A stretch of 64,000 nt of DNA from CALGYY01 sp964585485. Its GTDB lineage: Bacteria; Bacteroidota; Bacteroidia; Bacteroidales; CAIWKO01. The stretch's first letter is position 1. The number at the start of each line of letters is the position of its first letter. The position numbers were made by a program, and so were the translations under genes. The stretch is from positions 1 through 64,000 of the forward strand of contig CAZPDS010000002.1 of NCBI GenBank assembly GCA_964585485.1. Reading direction: 5' to 3'. The notes below the pieces were generated by a model. It searched no databases. It saw only the letters and a program-made list of their open reading frames with translations, and was not told the origin of the DNA. Positions 44,001-52,695 of the stretch are shown here, piece by piece.

Positions 44001-46030
44001 CATCAAGCCTGGGATATTACAACTGGCGAGAGAGCTCCTTCCAGCTCATACAGGGCAAGCACGGCTGGGGGCAGGCTCATTTTCACCAGTTCAAAGATGA
44101 CGATTACGTGTACGTTCACTACAACAAACCAGCGCGAAAATTTGAATTTGTCAACAACATAATTGCGCTGGATTGCCAAACCGGGATTTACCCTTACTTA
44201 CCCTGGAACGAGGAATGGTACAAGCTCGACGGTGAAATGATGTACATCTGGTCCCAATACCTTATTCATAACGGCAACGGCATGATACTGGCGACCTTTG
44301 ATCCGGTTAGCGGCGCCCCGGCTGTGAACCCGGCCAACAACTATAAAGCCTGGGAATTTTCAACTTTCGACACCACCTCCACCAATGCCTTAACGGCCTT
44401 TATTAATGCTATTCCCTCGGGGAAATATGTGCTGGCATATAGTCACCGGAATCACAATGCAGAAAACTGGCCGGAACCGCTGCTACAGGCCTTCGAATCT
44501 CTTGGAAGCGCCTACTGTAGGGTAATTCCAAACAACACGGGCTATATCCTTTTTGGAAAAAAAGGCAATCCCATTGGCGGTTCGAACGAGGCGATGGGGA
44601 TGAGCATAACGGATCCTGTGAAAATTGAAGACAGCATTACCACAAAATGGAAACAAGGCACCATTCTTTCAGAAACCGTAGGGCCGGCCTCTTCCTGGGG
44701 ATCGCTGCACTGGCGGCAGCAATGCAACGAAGCCTTCAACAGCGATAGCATTCACCTCAGTGTTATCGGCTACAAAACCAATGGTGTATCCGATACCCTG
44801 ATACGCAACCTGCCGCGCGATTCCGGCGATATTTATAACCTCGCGCAACGCATTGATGCGACCGAGTGGCCTTTTCTGAAACTGTTCGCCCGAATGAGTG
44901 ACGACTCCCTGCACACACCGCCGCAAATGATACGCTGGCAGGTGCTCTATGAAGGCGTTCCGGAAACGGCGCTCAATCCCGAAAAATTTTTCTATTTCCA
45001 CGACGATACCGTACAGGAAGGCAGCCTTATTCATTTTGCCACGGCCACGGAAAACATCAGCACTTACCCGATGGACAGCCTGCTAATCAAATATTGGGTG
45101 GTCGACCACAACCGTGTGGTACACCCCTTGGGTAGTTTCCGCCGTCGTGCGCATCCCGCCGGCGATGTATTGATCGACAGCATCAGCCTGAACACCAAGG
45201 ATTACACCGGACTCAACAGCCTGTGGATTGAAGTAAATCCCGATAACGACCAGGTGGAGCAAACCCATTTTAATAACGTTGGGGAAGTTTATTTTTTTGT
45301 GGACCGGGATAAAATCAACCCCATGCTCGACGTAACTTTCGACGGGGTACATATTCTGGACGGTGATATCGTATCAGCCCGTCCGGAAATCCGCATGATG
45401 GTGAAAGACGAAAACAAATACCTGCCGCTGGACGACACGGCCGATTACCGGGTGTGGATAAAGCCGCCCGGATCCAACACCGCAAAACGGGTGTACTTCC
45501 GCACACAGGATACCCTTTCGTTTGTGCCGGCCGGACTGCCGGAAAACCGCGCCCACCTGATGTACCGTCCCGATTTCCCCCTCGATGGCACGTATTCGCT
45601 TTTGGTGCAAGCCCGGGATAAATCGGGCAACGAATCGGGCGATGCCGAATACGAAATTTCCTTTGAAGTCATCAACACCCCAGGGATCACGGCCGTGCTC
45701 AACTGGCCCAACCCCTTCTCTACCGCCACGCATTTTGTCTTTACGCTGACCGGCTCGCAAGTGCCCTCCTTCTTCATGATCCAAATCATGACCGTTACCG
45801 GGAAAGTGGTACGTGAAATCCACCAGGATGAACTCGGCCCCATTCACATTGGCAAGAACATCACAGATTATGCCTGGGACGGGCGGGATATGTACGGCGA
45901 TCTGCTGGCCAATGGGGTTTACCTGTACCGCGTCATTGTCCGGCTGAACGGGGATGAGATGAACAACATCAACACCCGCGCCGACCAGTACTTTACGAAA
46001 GAGTTTGGCAAGATGTACCTGCTGCGGTAG
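41096..46030 (+). CDS. Gingipain-like C25 peptidase protein (PorU/PorU2-like), 1644 residues
   Basis: A signal peptide (MKKRTGLWFL, cleaved near SFAQ) is followed by an N-terminal beta domain (YFKIYVNKNGVYRIPY), a C25 caspase-like domain at about residues 420-790 with catalytic His in LMTFFGHAAG and Cys in LANSCLAGDLF, then several beta-sandwich domains and a FlgD-like Ig domain near the end (NPFSTATHFVFTL, WDGRDMYGDLLANGVYLYRV). PorU sortases are usually about 1150-1300 residues, so this one is longer. The ATG at 41096 is chosen over 40973, which would overlap the upstream gene by 116 bases. Sortase or surface protease are both possible. Confidence 0.88.
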   Translation: MKKRTGLWFLFFFLTAMSFAQPYGNEWIQYNQSYFKIYVNKNGVYRIPYSTLSAAGIPLGTIDPRSFQVFSKGLEQYIFVKGEGDGVFNTTDYIEFYGEKNDGWLDTVFYKGSTNQANPYYSLFNDSLAYFLTWNSSINNRRMGLENDVAFASYTPGTWFYKEVIAQYNDRYYLGSTTSSETNDPEYTAGEGWFDLPLTKGGSITKTLSTINRYATGPPASVDLCLIGASNAAVINPDHHLRIQFGSEIIDTVFEGYGIFRFHRPLDPMMINASTSFTLSSIDDLGVVSDNTALAWIRMKYAHTTMLGNVAEFFMRVPDALAAKTYLNLSGVNAAASDSVRFYDLTNHKRIKCQWDGTSARVLIPNAGNEKRCYLVTEPAIKTVTKLYSTGPGNKFVNYESLANASNANYYILTHPSLMTDVQEYANYRSLTGYSPLIINVNDLWDQYAYGILKNPLAIKNFMHEAFLTFNETPQFLFIIGKGYRAGHNGTYPYYRKNAYYFEQTLVPAIGDPPSDFLFTNGILDNLYQPAVPTGRLAARNPGHVQMYLDKVMQYEAAQLHPEEWMKNVLHFGGGTSSGEQATYAAYLNLYKNIIEDTLFGGYVRTFLKTSSDPIQSNQSDSLKAIINNGVTLMTFFGHAAGIGFDQSLDYPSEYSNYGKYPFILANSCLAGDLFLDGVTSSEEFVLIENKGVIGYLASVGPGIPYGLHAYSQEFYRHLGYKNYRQAIGKIIQQTIRQVQSPDFVIKGTCLEMTLHGDPAVVLNSFEKPDYMVSAPNVYFEPANITTETDTFRIHVISTNLGRAINDSFMVSVIRHLPEGSVSQSYLSRVKATFFKDTITFKMPVDIVNGIGLNTFDVSLDYFQNIDEISETNNNTSVSLLIKSAAIVPVWPPKYAVVPQLPLTLKASTGYAFATPQSWVFQLDTSDAFSSPLRQQTIVVQGGGVVNWTPSFPLMNDSIVYFWRVSPDSSSLGYYNWRESSFQLIQGKHGWGQAHFHQFKDDDYVYVHYNKPARKFEFVNNIIALDCQTGIYPYLPWNEEWYKLDGEMMYIWSQYLIHNGNGMILATFDPVSGAPAVNPANNYKAWEFSTFDTTSTNALTAFINAIPSGKYVLAYSHRNHNAENWPEPLLQAFESLGSAYCRVIPNNTGYILFGKKGNPIGGSNEAMGMSITDPVKIEDSITTKWKQGTILSETVGPASSWGSLHWRQQCNEAFNSDSIHLSVIGYKTNGVSDTLIRNLPRDSGDIYNLAQRIDATEWPFLKLFARMSDDSLHTPPQMIRWQVLYEGVPETALNPEKFFYFHDDTVQEGSLIHFATATENISTYPMDSLLIKYWVVDHNRVVHPLGSFRRRAHPAGDVLIDSISLNTKDYTGLNSLWIEVNPDNDQVEQTHFNNVGEVYFFVDRDKINPMLDVTFDGVHILDGDIVSARPEIRMMVKDENKYLPLDDTADYRVWIKPPGSNTAKRVYFRTQDTLSFVPAGLPENRAHLMYRPDFPLDGTYSLLVQARDKSGNESGDAEYEISFEVINTPGITAVLNWPNPFSTATHFVFTLTGSQVPSFFMIQIMTVTGKVVREIHQDELGPIHIGKNITDYAWDGRDMYGDLLANGVYLYRVIVRLNGDEMNNINTRADQYFTKEFGKMYLLR

Positions 46031-46088
46031 CGCTTCACAATAAAGGCATAAACCCGCCGTTATCCTGCCTGTACTGACCCTACCCCGA

Positions 46089-47678
46089 ATGCGCCCCCTG
46101 AAAGCTGACGTACACGCTGCTGTATATTTTTTTGGATTGCTCGTATTTGCCGCAGCTATTCCACTCTCCAACTATGTAATGAGTTTGGCGCAATGGATTC
46201 TGGTCGCCAATTTTTTTATCGATCGGCAGGTACCCGCCAAACTGAAACGCATCCTCAATTCTCCGGCAGCCCTCCTTCTGATCGGTATCTGGATGCTGCA
46301 CCTGGTGGGCCTCCTGTGGAGCCAGGATGTAAGTTACGGACTCAAAGACCTTCGTGTAAAACTACCCTTACTCATCGTCCCTTTCGTGATGGCGGGCGAA
46401 AACACACTCCCTGCAAAACGCTTTCGCCAGGTGCTGACAATCCATGCCCTTGCCGTTCTGGCGGGTAGTTTTGTCATCCTTTATCAGTTCATTTTCCGGA
46501 ATGTCAGCGATCCACGCGATGCTTCGATCCTGATATCTCACATCCGTTTTGCGCTAAACATCTGCCTGGCTCTTTTCACAACGGCCTATCTGTTGTGGAA
46601 GGAACGCTACCGTTCGAAAGTATTCCTGATCCTGCGCCTGGCCCTTGTTGTATGGCTCTTCCTTTTCCTATTCATCCTGCAGTCCTTCACCGGCCTGGCT
46701 GTTTTTGGGCTTACGGCCCTGTGCGGCGGGCTGTATTTCGGCATCAGCGGCCGCTCACGCCGCACCAAAATCATTACGGCTACCGCCATTGTGATCACCC
46801 TGGCTGCAGCCATAAGCTGGAGCGTGAGCTACTATCATCACAACCTGCAATCGGATCCCGTCAACAAAGAAAAACTCACCTACTACACTGCGCACGGAAA
46901 TCTCTACACCCACAACATTCACAACTTTCAGGCGGAAAACGGCCACTCCTTGTGGCTCTATGTGTGTTACGACGAACTGCGCGCGGGATGGGCCCAACGA
47001 AGCCAATTGCCATTCGATAGCCTGGATAAAAAGGGTCAACCCCTGCATTATACGCTTATACGCTATATGACCTCGCGGGGTCTGCGAAAAGACCTGGCGG
47101 GGATGGACAGCCTGAGCCACGAGGAAATCAGGGCCGTTGAAAATGGCGTTACCAACATGAAAGACCTTGGTGGACCTAATTTTCTGCGCCGTGTAGAAAC
47201 CGTGTTATGGGAACTCGCCGACTATCAAACAACCGGAGATCCCACCCATCATTCCCTCATGCAACGGGTGGAACTTTGGAAAGCAGCATGCAGCATCATC
47301 GGTGAAAATCCCTGGATAGGCATTGGCACTGGTGATGTGCCCTCGGCCATGAAAGCGGAGCTTGAGCGAACCGGCTCGCCCCTGAAAGATGCCGGGATGC
47401 GATCGCATAATCAGTTCCTCACGGTGGCGTTAGCCCTGGGTATTCCGGCGCTGTTGTATTTTCTGTTTGTGCTGATTTTTGTTCCCCTACGCGCATCCAA
47501 ATTCAGGAACTTTGTTTTTTTCACGTTTTTCATGATTGCCTTGTTGTCGATGCTTACTGAAGACACCCTGGAATCCCAGCCAGGAATATCTTTTTTCATT
47601 TTTTTCTATATGCTTTTGCTGATTGGCGAAAAAGGAGAAGCTCCGGATGGCTCGCCAAAAAATAATGTATCTTTGTAA
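46089..47678 (+). CDS. O-antigen ligase/polymerase-like membrane protein
   Basis: A 529-residue polytopic protein with about 11 membrane segments and one large external loop (about residues 240-400). The late motif MRSHNQFLTVALALGIPALL, with Arg and His before a helix, is typical of the O-antigen ligase (WaaL/Wzy) superfamily, as is GENPWIGIGTGDVP just before it. It should attach or polymerise glycans on a lipid carrier. It follows the C25 gene by 58 bases. The polysaccharide system itself is not clustered here. Confidence 0.83.
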   Translation: MRPLKADVHAAVYFFGLLVFAAAIPLSNYVMSLAQWILVANFFIDRQVPAKLKRILNSPAALLLIGIWMLHLVGLLWSQDVSYGLKDLRVKLPLLIVPFVMAGENTLPAKRFRQVLTIHALAVLAGSFVILYQFIFRNVSDPRDASILISHIRFALNICLALFTTAYLLWKERYRSKVFLILRLALVVWLFLFLFILQSFTGLAVFGLTALCGGLYFGISGRSRRTKIITATAIVITLAAAISWSVSYYHHNLQSDPVNKEKLTYYTAHGNLYTHNIHNFQAENGHSLWLYVCYDELRAGWAQRSQLPFDSLDKKGQPLHYTLIRYMTSRGLRKDLAGMDSLSHEEIRAVENGVTNMKDLGGPNFLRRVETVLWELADYQTTGDPTHHSLMQRVELWKAACSIIGENPWIGIGTGDVPSAMKAELERTGSPLKDAGMRSHNQFLTVALALGIPALLYFLFVLIFVPLRASKFRNFVFFTFFMIALLSMLTEDTLESQPGISFFIFFYMLLLIGEKGEAPDGSPKNNVSL

Positions 47679-47711
47679 GAACAAGACTTTCATTTTCCAT
47701 AACATCAAAGG

Positions 47712-48188
47712 ATGAAGAAGCATACGCTGGAAATTTCCTATCAGGAATTTGAATCGGAGCAAGAGTTAAGCGCAGAAGACCTCGCCCTGGTAGATCGGGC
47801 ACGAAAAACCGCCGCAATGGCGTACGCGCCCTACTCCGGGTTCCGTGTCGGAGCGGCCATTTTACTTGAAAACGATCTTATCATTACCGGCAACAACCAG
47901 GAAAACGCAGCCTATCCTTCAGGCCTCTGTGCCGAACGTGTTGCCTTGTTTACGGCGGCTTCACAATACCCGGGTATTGGCATTAAAAGCATTGCCATCA
48001 TCGCCCCCTCCATGAAACGTGTACCGGTCAGTCCCTGCGGAAGCTGCCGGCAGGTAATGGCCGAATACGAGCATCTTCAGAAAAAACAAATGCGTATACT
48101 GCTGGTTGCTGAGGAAGGGAAAATTCTTGTCATGGAAGGTGTATGCAACATTCTTCCCTTCATTTTTGATGGAAACGCGCTGAAGTAG
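47712..48188 (+). CDS. cdd: Cytidine deaminase
   Basis: A 158-residue zinc enzyme that deaminates cytidine and deoxycytidine for pyrimidine salvage. The CAE motif (SGLCAERVALF) has the catalytic Glu and a zinc Cys, and PCGSCRQV gives the other two zinc Cys. The substrate-binding FRVGAAI and NQENAAYP are present. The N-terminal 30 residues (LEISYQEFESEQELSAED) are typical of Bacteroidota cytidine deaminases. A TATCTTTG -7 box (47668-47675) lies in the end of the preceding gene, so it may have its own promoter. Confidence 0.95.
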   Translation: MKKHTLEISYQEFESEQELSAEDLALVDRARKTAAMAYAPYSGFRVGAAILLENDLIITGNNQENAAYPSGLCAERVALFTAASQYPGIGIKSIAIIAPSMKRVPVSPCGSCRQVMAEYEHLQKKQMRILLVAEEGKILVMEGVCNILPFIFDGNALK

Positions 48189-48200
48189 TAAGCCTGGAAT

Positions 48201-48234
48201 AAAAAAAAGCTGCCTTAACCGGCAGCTTTTTTTT
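48201..48234. terminator. Bidirectional intrinsic terminator
   Basis: AAAGCTGCC and GGCAGCTTT form a perfect stem with eight A before and eight T after. It separates cdd from the convergent PCMD lipoprotein gene. Confidence 0.88.
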
Positions 48235-48245
48235 GTTGAATTGCA

Positions 48246-49010
48246 TCAGGGGAAAACAAATTTCAAATCATCCACCCACATGGTACTGCCGATTTGACCA
48301 TTGCAGCCCTGCAGATCATTGAAATCTATTCCGGCACTGGTTGCGAAAAGCAGCACCAGGGTATCCGGCGTCGCCGTGTTATCAAAATAAGTTAGTGGCA
48401 GATCTAGTTGTGTATACGCCGAAACGGGGTCTTTCACAACAATGCGATCATTGGCAATGGTATCGCGCTTTGCACTGGTGGTATTCCAGCGCGTCAGCAT
48501 AACCTGAATCAGCGCTGAATCACCGCTCACGGGCGCATACTTATAATACGCCTGCAAACGCTGCGGACGAAGCGTGTAGGGACGGCCCAGGTGAATGGTC
48601 GCATTGGGAATATCCAGTGTGGACGCGCCCACATATCCCGGAATAAAGATGTCCAGTCCGGCCATAACATGAAACTGCTTGGCCGTGAGCTTTACCGCAT
48701 ATTTTCCCTGCATGCAGTCCGTTACCGTGTCGGCGGTTAATGGTCCGGGGCCGCCCGCTTCCGGGGGCACCGAATAAAGTTCGTTCAGCGTGGCCAGAAA
48801 ACCCTGCATGGGATCGATGTAATTCCCGGTGGGCGTCGTAACCAATTTCCAATCATCCATACATCCGTCGGTAATATTGGAGGTGCAGGTATAGGTGGGC
48901 ACGGGCTCCACCGGATCCGGATCTGGCGGATCTTTCTTGCAGGTGGCCTGCACTAGAAGTAAGCTAACAAGAACCGCTGCGGACAGAAGAAAGCGAAAGT
49001 GAATTTTCAT
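48246..49010 (-). CDS. Lipoprotein with PCMD-like domain
   Basis: This 254-residue protein has a lipobox-like end to its signal peptide (LLVQATC, Cys24) followed by an acidic KKDPPDPDPVEP spacer, so it is probably a surface or periplasmic lipoprotein. The C-terminal 130 residues (GRPYTLRPQRLQAYYKYAPVSGDSALIQV, then TMWVDDLKFVF) resemble the PCMD (putative carbohydrate metabolism domain) family, a lectin-like beta-sandwich. It is the last gene of an apparent operon with a TonB-dependent receptor (16 bases upstream) and a PCMD/T9SS protein. It may bind the same ligand as the receptor. Confidence 0.78.
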   Translation of the reverse strand: MKIHFRFLLSAAVLVSLLLVQATCKKDPPDPDPVEPVPTYTCTSNITDGCMDDWKLVTTPTGNYIDPMQGFLATLNELYSVPPEAGGPGPLTADTVTDCMQGKYAVKLTAKQFHVMAGLDIFIPGYVGASTLDIPNATIHLGRPYTLRPQRLQAYYKYAPVSGDSALIQVMLTRWNTTSAKRDTIANDRIVVKDPVSAYTQLDLPLTYFDNTATPDTLVLLFATSAGIDFNDLQGCNGQIGSTMWVDDLKFVFP

Positions 49011-49025
49011 TTCAGCAAAATTTTA

Positions 49026-51401
49026 CTATGATTTATAGATAATCTGAATTTGTGTTGTGCGGGGAGGTTCAATGGTGATAGGACGCAGGGAGTATTCCTT
49101 ATTCAGCACATTATCGACCACGATAGCAAATTTAAAATGTTTCTTCAACTCGTAGCTGACCCGAAGATCCCAAATCAGGTTTGGATCATTAAACTGCTCC
49201 CGGTAGTCGGTAATGCCGGTGGCCAGGTAATCAGGGGTGTCGAAGTTGTAGAAAAACTTGTCAATATTTTTCATAAAACTGTAATAACGGCCACTTACAC
49301 CAAAGCCCAGGCGTTTCCAGGTCATCTGAATATCCAGTTTGGCAATGTGCTGCATCCGGTATTTTAGAATGTAATTGGTGGTATCGGAGGAGGTTTCAAT
49401 GTAGTTGAACGTGTTGTTCAGCGTGGTGTCCGTATGGTAGACATACTTGGGGTCCAGACTTTGCGGGAGGGAGTAGGTGTATCCGGCCAGCAGGCCAATA
49501 GTAAAATCTTTGGCCAGTTTGCCTTCCCCGGTAAGGGTTATGTCAACACCCCGAACACGTGCCGGTCCGGTATTGAGGAATTTAAAGCCCATGTTTTTCT
49601 TAAAATCAGGGCTGGTGCCCCACTGGGCCGCATTAAATTCCACGTAATTTTTATACTCCTGCCAGTATCCGCACACATCAATAAAACCAACAAATTTCGC
49701 GATTTTAAAAAGTTGTTTAACGCCCAGTTCAGCGTTCCAGCTTTCTTCCGATTTAAGATCCGGATTGGGATAAAAGCCGAAATTCCCCACATTGGTAACA
49801 ATGTAGCGTTCGCCGATGCTGGGGAAACGGAAACCCTGTCCGTACGAAGCCCGCACATAGGTGATTTTGGTCATGCGCGCGTTAACACCGGCCCGAAACA
49901 CAGGCTTTCCCTCCTGATGCCCGTTAATTTGATAATACTCGTAACGACCCCCAACCAACATCGTTAAACGGTCGAAGAAGCGTTTTTCCAACTGCGCATA
50001 AACCGCAAGGTTGTCCGAGGTGCTGGTGCCTTCCTCCCCCAGTACACCTGAAAAGACACGGCCATTGGAGTATGTGTACATATTCATTATGCCCGTATTG
50101 ATGATCAGGTTGGCCAGTTTTTTAAATTTTTTTGAGAATTGATATTCATTATATACCGAGTGCGACATGGTATTCTGATCGTTATCCGCGTTGTTGTTAG
50201 TATAGAAGTAGCGGTTTTTCAGCGCGTGAGTGGAGCCCTTTGGACCAAAATATTTCACATACGGATCCAGATAGAACATGAACTCCCTGAAATTGGTGAG
50301 TGCACCGGGGTAGGAGCGATAGATGTTCGAGTCGGCATCCTGCCAGAAATAGGTCTGCGCGTTTTTATCGTACATAACATTACCATTTAGGCCGTAGCTC
50401 AGGTTTTCGACCTTATTCGAACGAACACGTGTGCCAAAGTTCATGCGGAGGCGCTGTTCATACTCGCCCTTGTTACGTGTTGAGGAAGTATCGTTGGGTG
50501 TAGGTCCGATGTAACCCGGATCCGACAAGACATTTCCTCCGATCACAAAATCGACATTACCAAAGCGGCGCGAATGAATGGCGCTACCACCTACAATTAC
50601 CGGATTAAACCCATCCCACGATTTAGCATAGCGGCGTGAGGGATTATTGTAGATACCACTGTGGAGGGTTACTTTGGTTTGGGGCTCCTCCTTGGGATAG
50701 GCCGTACGGATGTTGATAGCACCGTTGAGAGCGGAGGATCCGTACACCACCGATGAGGCCCCCTTCAGAACCTCGATCTGCTCAATATCTTCAATCGGGA
50801 GGAAACTCCACACCGGGCGACCGGCATCCCCTCGCATCATGGGGATTTCATCCACCAAAATCAAAACACGTGAACCCACACCGGAACTGAAACCACTTCC
50901 GCCGCGCACTTGAGGCTCATTGTCCACCACGGCCACACCCGGCACCTGTTCCAGCGCCTTATCCAGGCTCATCACGTTTTTGGTTTCAATCATGGAGGGT
51001 TTCAGAATTTCTATGGAGGTAATAGATTGCTCTACCCGCTGCTCATACTTCGACTCGGAGACCACAATCATATTCAATTCATGCATGGCCGGTTTCATCT
51101 TAACATTCAACTCAACATACTTCTGATCGCTCAGATTTAGCGGCTGAAACTGTTTCTCGTATTCGAGGGAAGAAAAAACCAGGGTATAGGTTCCTTTGGC
51201 TAACTCCAGATGATAATAGCCTTTATAATCGGTAGTCGTACCGATTAGCTTATCCTTCACCCCAACATTTACAAAGGGTACGGGTTCACCATTCGCCTGA
51301 TTAGTGACCTGCCCTTTAACCGTAATGTTTTGCGCGGAAAGGGCGGTGGAGAAACCTATCAAACCTGCTACTAAAATAACGACAACACTGCTTAACTTCA
51401 T
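49026..51401 (-). CDS. TonB-dependent outer-membrane receptor
   Basis: A 791-residue receptor with a signal peptide, an N-terminal carboxypeptidase-like domain (ITVKGQVTNQANGEPVPFVNV, residues about 25-110), a plug domain with VRGGSGFSSGVGSRVLILVDE at about 165-185 and VLKGASSVVYGSSALNGAINI near 215, and a C-terminal beta-barrel. It lacks a SusD partner, so it is of the BtuB/CirA type rather than a SusC. It probably imports a small ligand such as a siderophore, vitamin or metal complex, which cannot be told from sequence. The PCMD genes on both sides suggest a ligand-capture role for them. Confidence 0.93.
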   Translation of the reverse strand: MKLSSVVVILVAGLIGFSTALSAQNITVKGQVTNQANGEPVPFVNVGVKDKLIGTTTDYKGYYHLELAKGTYTLVFSSLEYEKQFQPLNLSDQKYVELNVKMKPAMHELNMIVVSESKYEQRVEQSITSIEILKPSMIETKNVMSLDKALEQVPGVAVVDNEPQVRGGSGFSSGVGSRVLILVDEIPMMRGDAGRPVWSFLPIEDIEQIEVLKGASSVVYGSSALNGAINIRTAYPKEEPQTKVTLHSGIYNNPSRRYAKSWDGFNPVIVGGSAIHSRRFGNVDFVIGGNVLSDPGYIGPTPNDTSSTRNKGEYEQRLRMNFGTRVRSNKVENLSYGLNGNVMYDKNAQTYFWQDADSNIYRSYPGALTNFREFMFYLDPYVKYFGPKGSTHALKNRYFYTNNNADNDQNTMSHSVYNEYQFSKKFKKLANLIINTGIMNMYTYSNGRVFSGVLGEEGTSTSDNLAVYAQLEKRFFDRLTMLVGGRYEYYQINGHQEGKPVFRAGVNARMTKITYVRASYGQGFRFPSIGERYIVTNVGNFGFYPNPDLKSEESWNAELGVKQLFKIAKFVGFIDVCGYWQEYKNYVEFNAAQWGTSPDFKKNMGFKFLNTGPARVRGVDITLTGEGKLAKDFTIGLLAGYTYSLPQSLDPKYVYHTDTTLNNTFNYIETSSDTTNYILKYRMQHIAKLDIQMTWKRLGFGVSGRYYSFMKNIDKFFYNFDTPDYLATGITDYREQFNDPNLIWDLRVSYELKKHFKFAIVVDNVLNKEYSLRPITIEPPRTTQIQIIYKS

Positions 51402-51526
51402 AATCGTGTAAGGTTTAGAAAGCCCGTTAATGCGGGCACAAAAGTACGAAAAAAAAACGAGGGCCGGACCCGGCCAACACAGCGATCAAAGACCGTGCGC
51501 CACCGGGCCTCCGGAAGCGGCCTGTC

Positions 51527-52522
51527 TTACTGAATCACGAATTCTTTCGTCACTCTTTTTCCATTGTTTCGGCGAATCTGCAGGAAGTATATTCCCGGCT
51601 TCAGAGAGCGAATGTCGAGCCTTTCGTTGTTGCTGCCCGCGCTAATTTTGCTGCTGATCAGCCGTTGTCCGTTCACGTTATATATGTTTACCGAACCTGG
51701 AATTTCGTTAGAGAACGTGTAATTCACCGTCAGTTGATCGCCCGCCACCGTAATTGCAAGAGCGTTGTTTTCGCCAGCTCCGGATTCACTTAATCCGGCC
51801 CCGTTATAAATAAACTCCACATCATCAATATACAGGGAGTCCGCAGCCGATCCGCCTCCGGGGGTCATGTTCGTTGTAAAGGTCAGGAGCATGTAAGCCG
51901 AAGTTGATGCCGGACCCGGAACGAAGGGAGCACTCATCCGAACCCACTGGCCGTTAGTTTTCACGAAATGCAGCGTGGCTGCGGAAAAAACATGGTCGGG
52001 ACCGTTGGCATCCGAACCGCTTGGATCGCGGTAATCGTAACTGTCGTGTATCACAGCCCGCATACGGGCTGAATCATCGGTACTGCCACTAGCGGGAACA
52101 AACTTAACCCAGAACACGATTGAATCAGGATCGCCGCTAAACGCTTCATTAAAGAGAGGATCTGTGGTTACCGTTGCGTTGTAGTTGCTGGCGTCGCCCG
52201 GAACCACATTGCCCATATTAATTTTTCCGGTGGTGATATTGCCGTTGGCGATGATACCCAGCGTAGACCTCGACCAGATCAGCGCGCTGTAATTGCCCAA
52301 AGTACCGGGACGTACGACCGTCGATTGTTTGAGTTGCTTTTGCGCAAAGCCCACCAGGCTTCCGCCCGCTGTTTTAAAAGAATTCCATTGTGTAGGTTCT
52401 TCTGCGTCCGCCCCCAGGTTTTCCCAGTCTTCAAATCCGGGATTGTTGATCTCTTGAGCATTTGCAGTAAAGCCGAGTGTACAGGCCAGCATAAGGAGGG
52501 AAAGGATGTACTGTTTTTTCAT
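51527..52522 (-). CDS. Secreted PCMD-like protein with T9SS type A sorting domain
   Basis: This 331-residue protein has a signal peptide (cleaved near ANAQ, residue 23), a PCMD-like domain (FEDWENLG, then DSIVFWVKFVPASG, then SLYIDDVEFIY near 235) and a C-terminal type IX sorting domain of about 80 residues (GSVNIYNVNGQRL, LKPGIYFLQI, VTKEFVIQ). It should be exported by the T9SS and anchored or released at the surface. It is the first gene of the operon with the TonB receptor. A TAATTTTG -7 box at 52548-52555 on the minus strand lies 25 bases upstream. Confidence 0.87.
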   Translation of the reverse strand: MKKQYILSLLMLACTLGFTANAQEINNPGFEDWENLGADAEEPTQWNSFKTAGGSLVGFAQKQLKQSTVVRPGTLGNYSALIWSRSTLGIIANGNITTGKINMGNVVPGDASNYNATVTTDPLFNEAFSGDPDSIVFWVKFVPASGSTDDSARMRAVIHDSYDYRDPSGSDANGPDHVFSAATLHFVKTNGQWVRMSAPFVPGPASTSAYMLLTFTTNMTPGGGSAADSLYIDDVEFIYNGAGLSESGAGENNALAITVAGDQLTVNYTFSNEIPGSVNIYNVNGQRLISSKISAGSNNERLDIRSLKPGIYFLQIRRNNGKRVTKEFVIQ

Positions 52523-52547
52523 CTTGATTTGTTTTTGAAAAGCCGCG

Positions 52548-52555
52548 CAAAATTA
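52548..52555 (-). promoter_or_regulatory. -7 box of the PCMD-TonB receptor operon
   Basis: TAATTTTG on the minus strand, 25 bases before the ATG at 52522. The nearest TTG is 16 bases upstream, shorter than usual. Confidence 0.4.
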
Positions 52556-52695
52556 GTATTTTTATTGCCTGCAAGGATCAGGTTTAACATATTTTATGAT
52601 TTTAAATATAGCTCAACTTGCTGTATTTGTGTGTTTTATCATATAATGTTTTAGGTCTGATTTTGTGAAAAAAAACAAACAAACACTTAAATCGT

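Noticed and set aside
42000..46030. CRISPR, phage or insertion sequence traces across the large surface gene and elsewhere
   Set aside because: No regularly spaced repeats, integrase, transposase or terminal inverted repeats were seen in the window.
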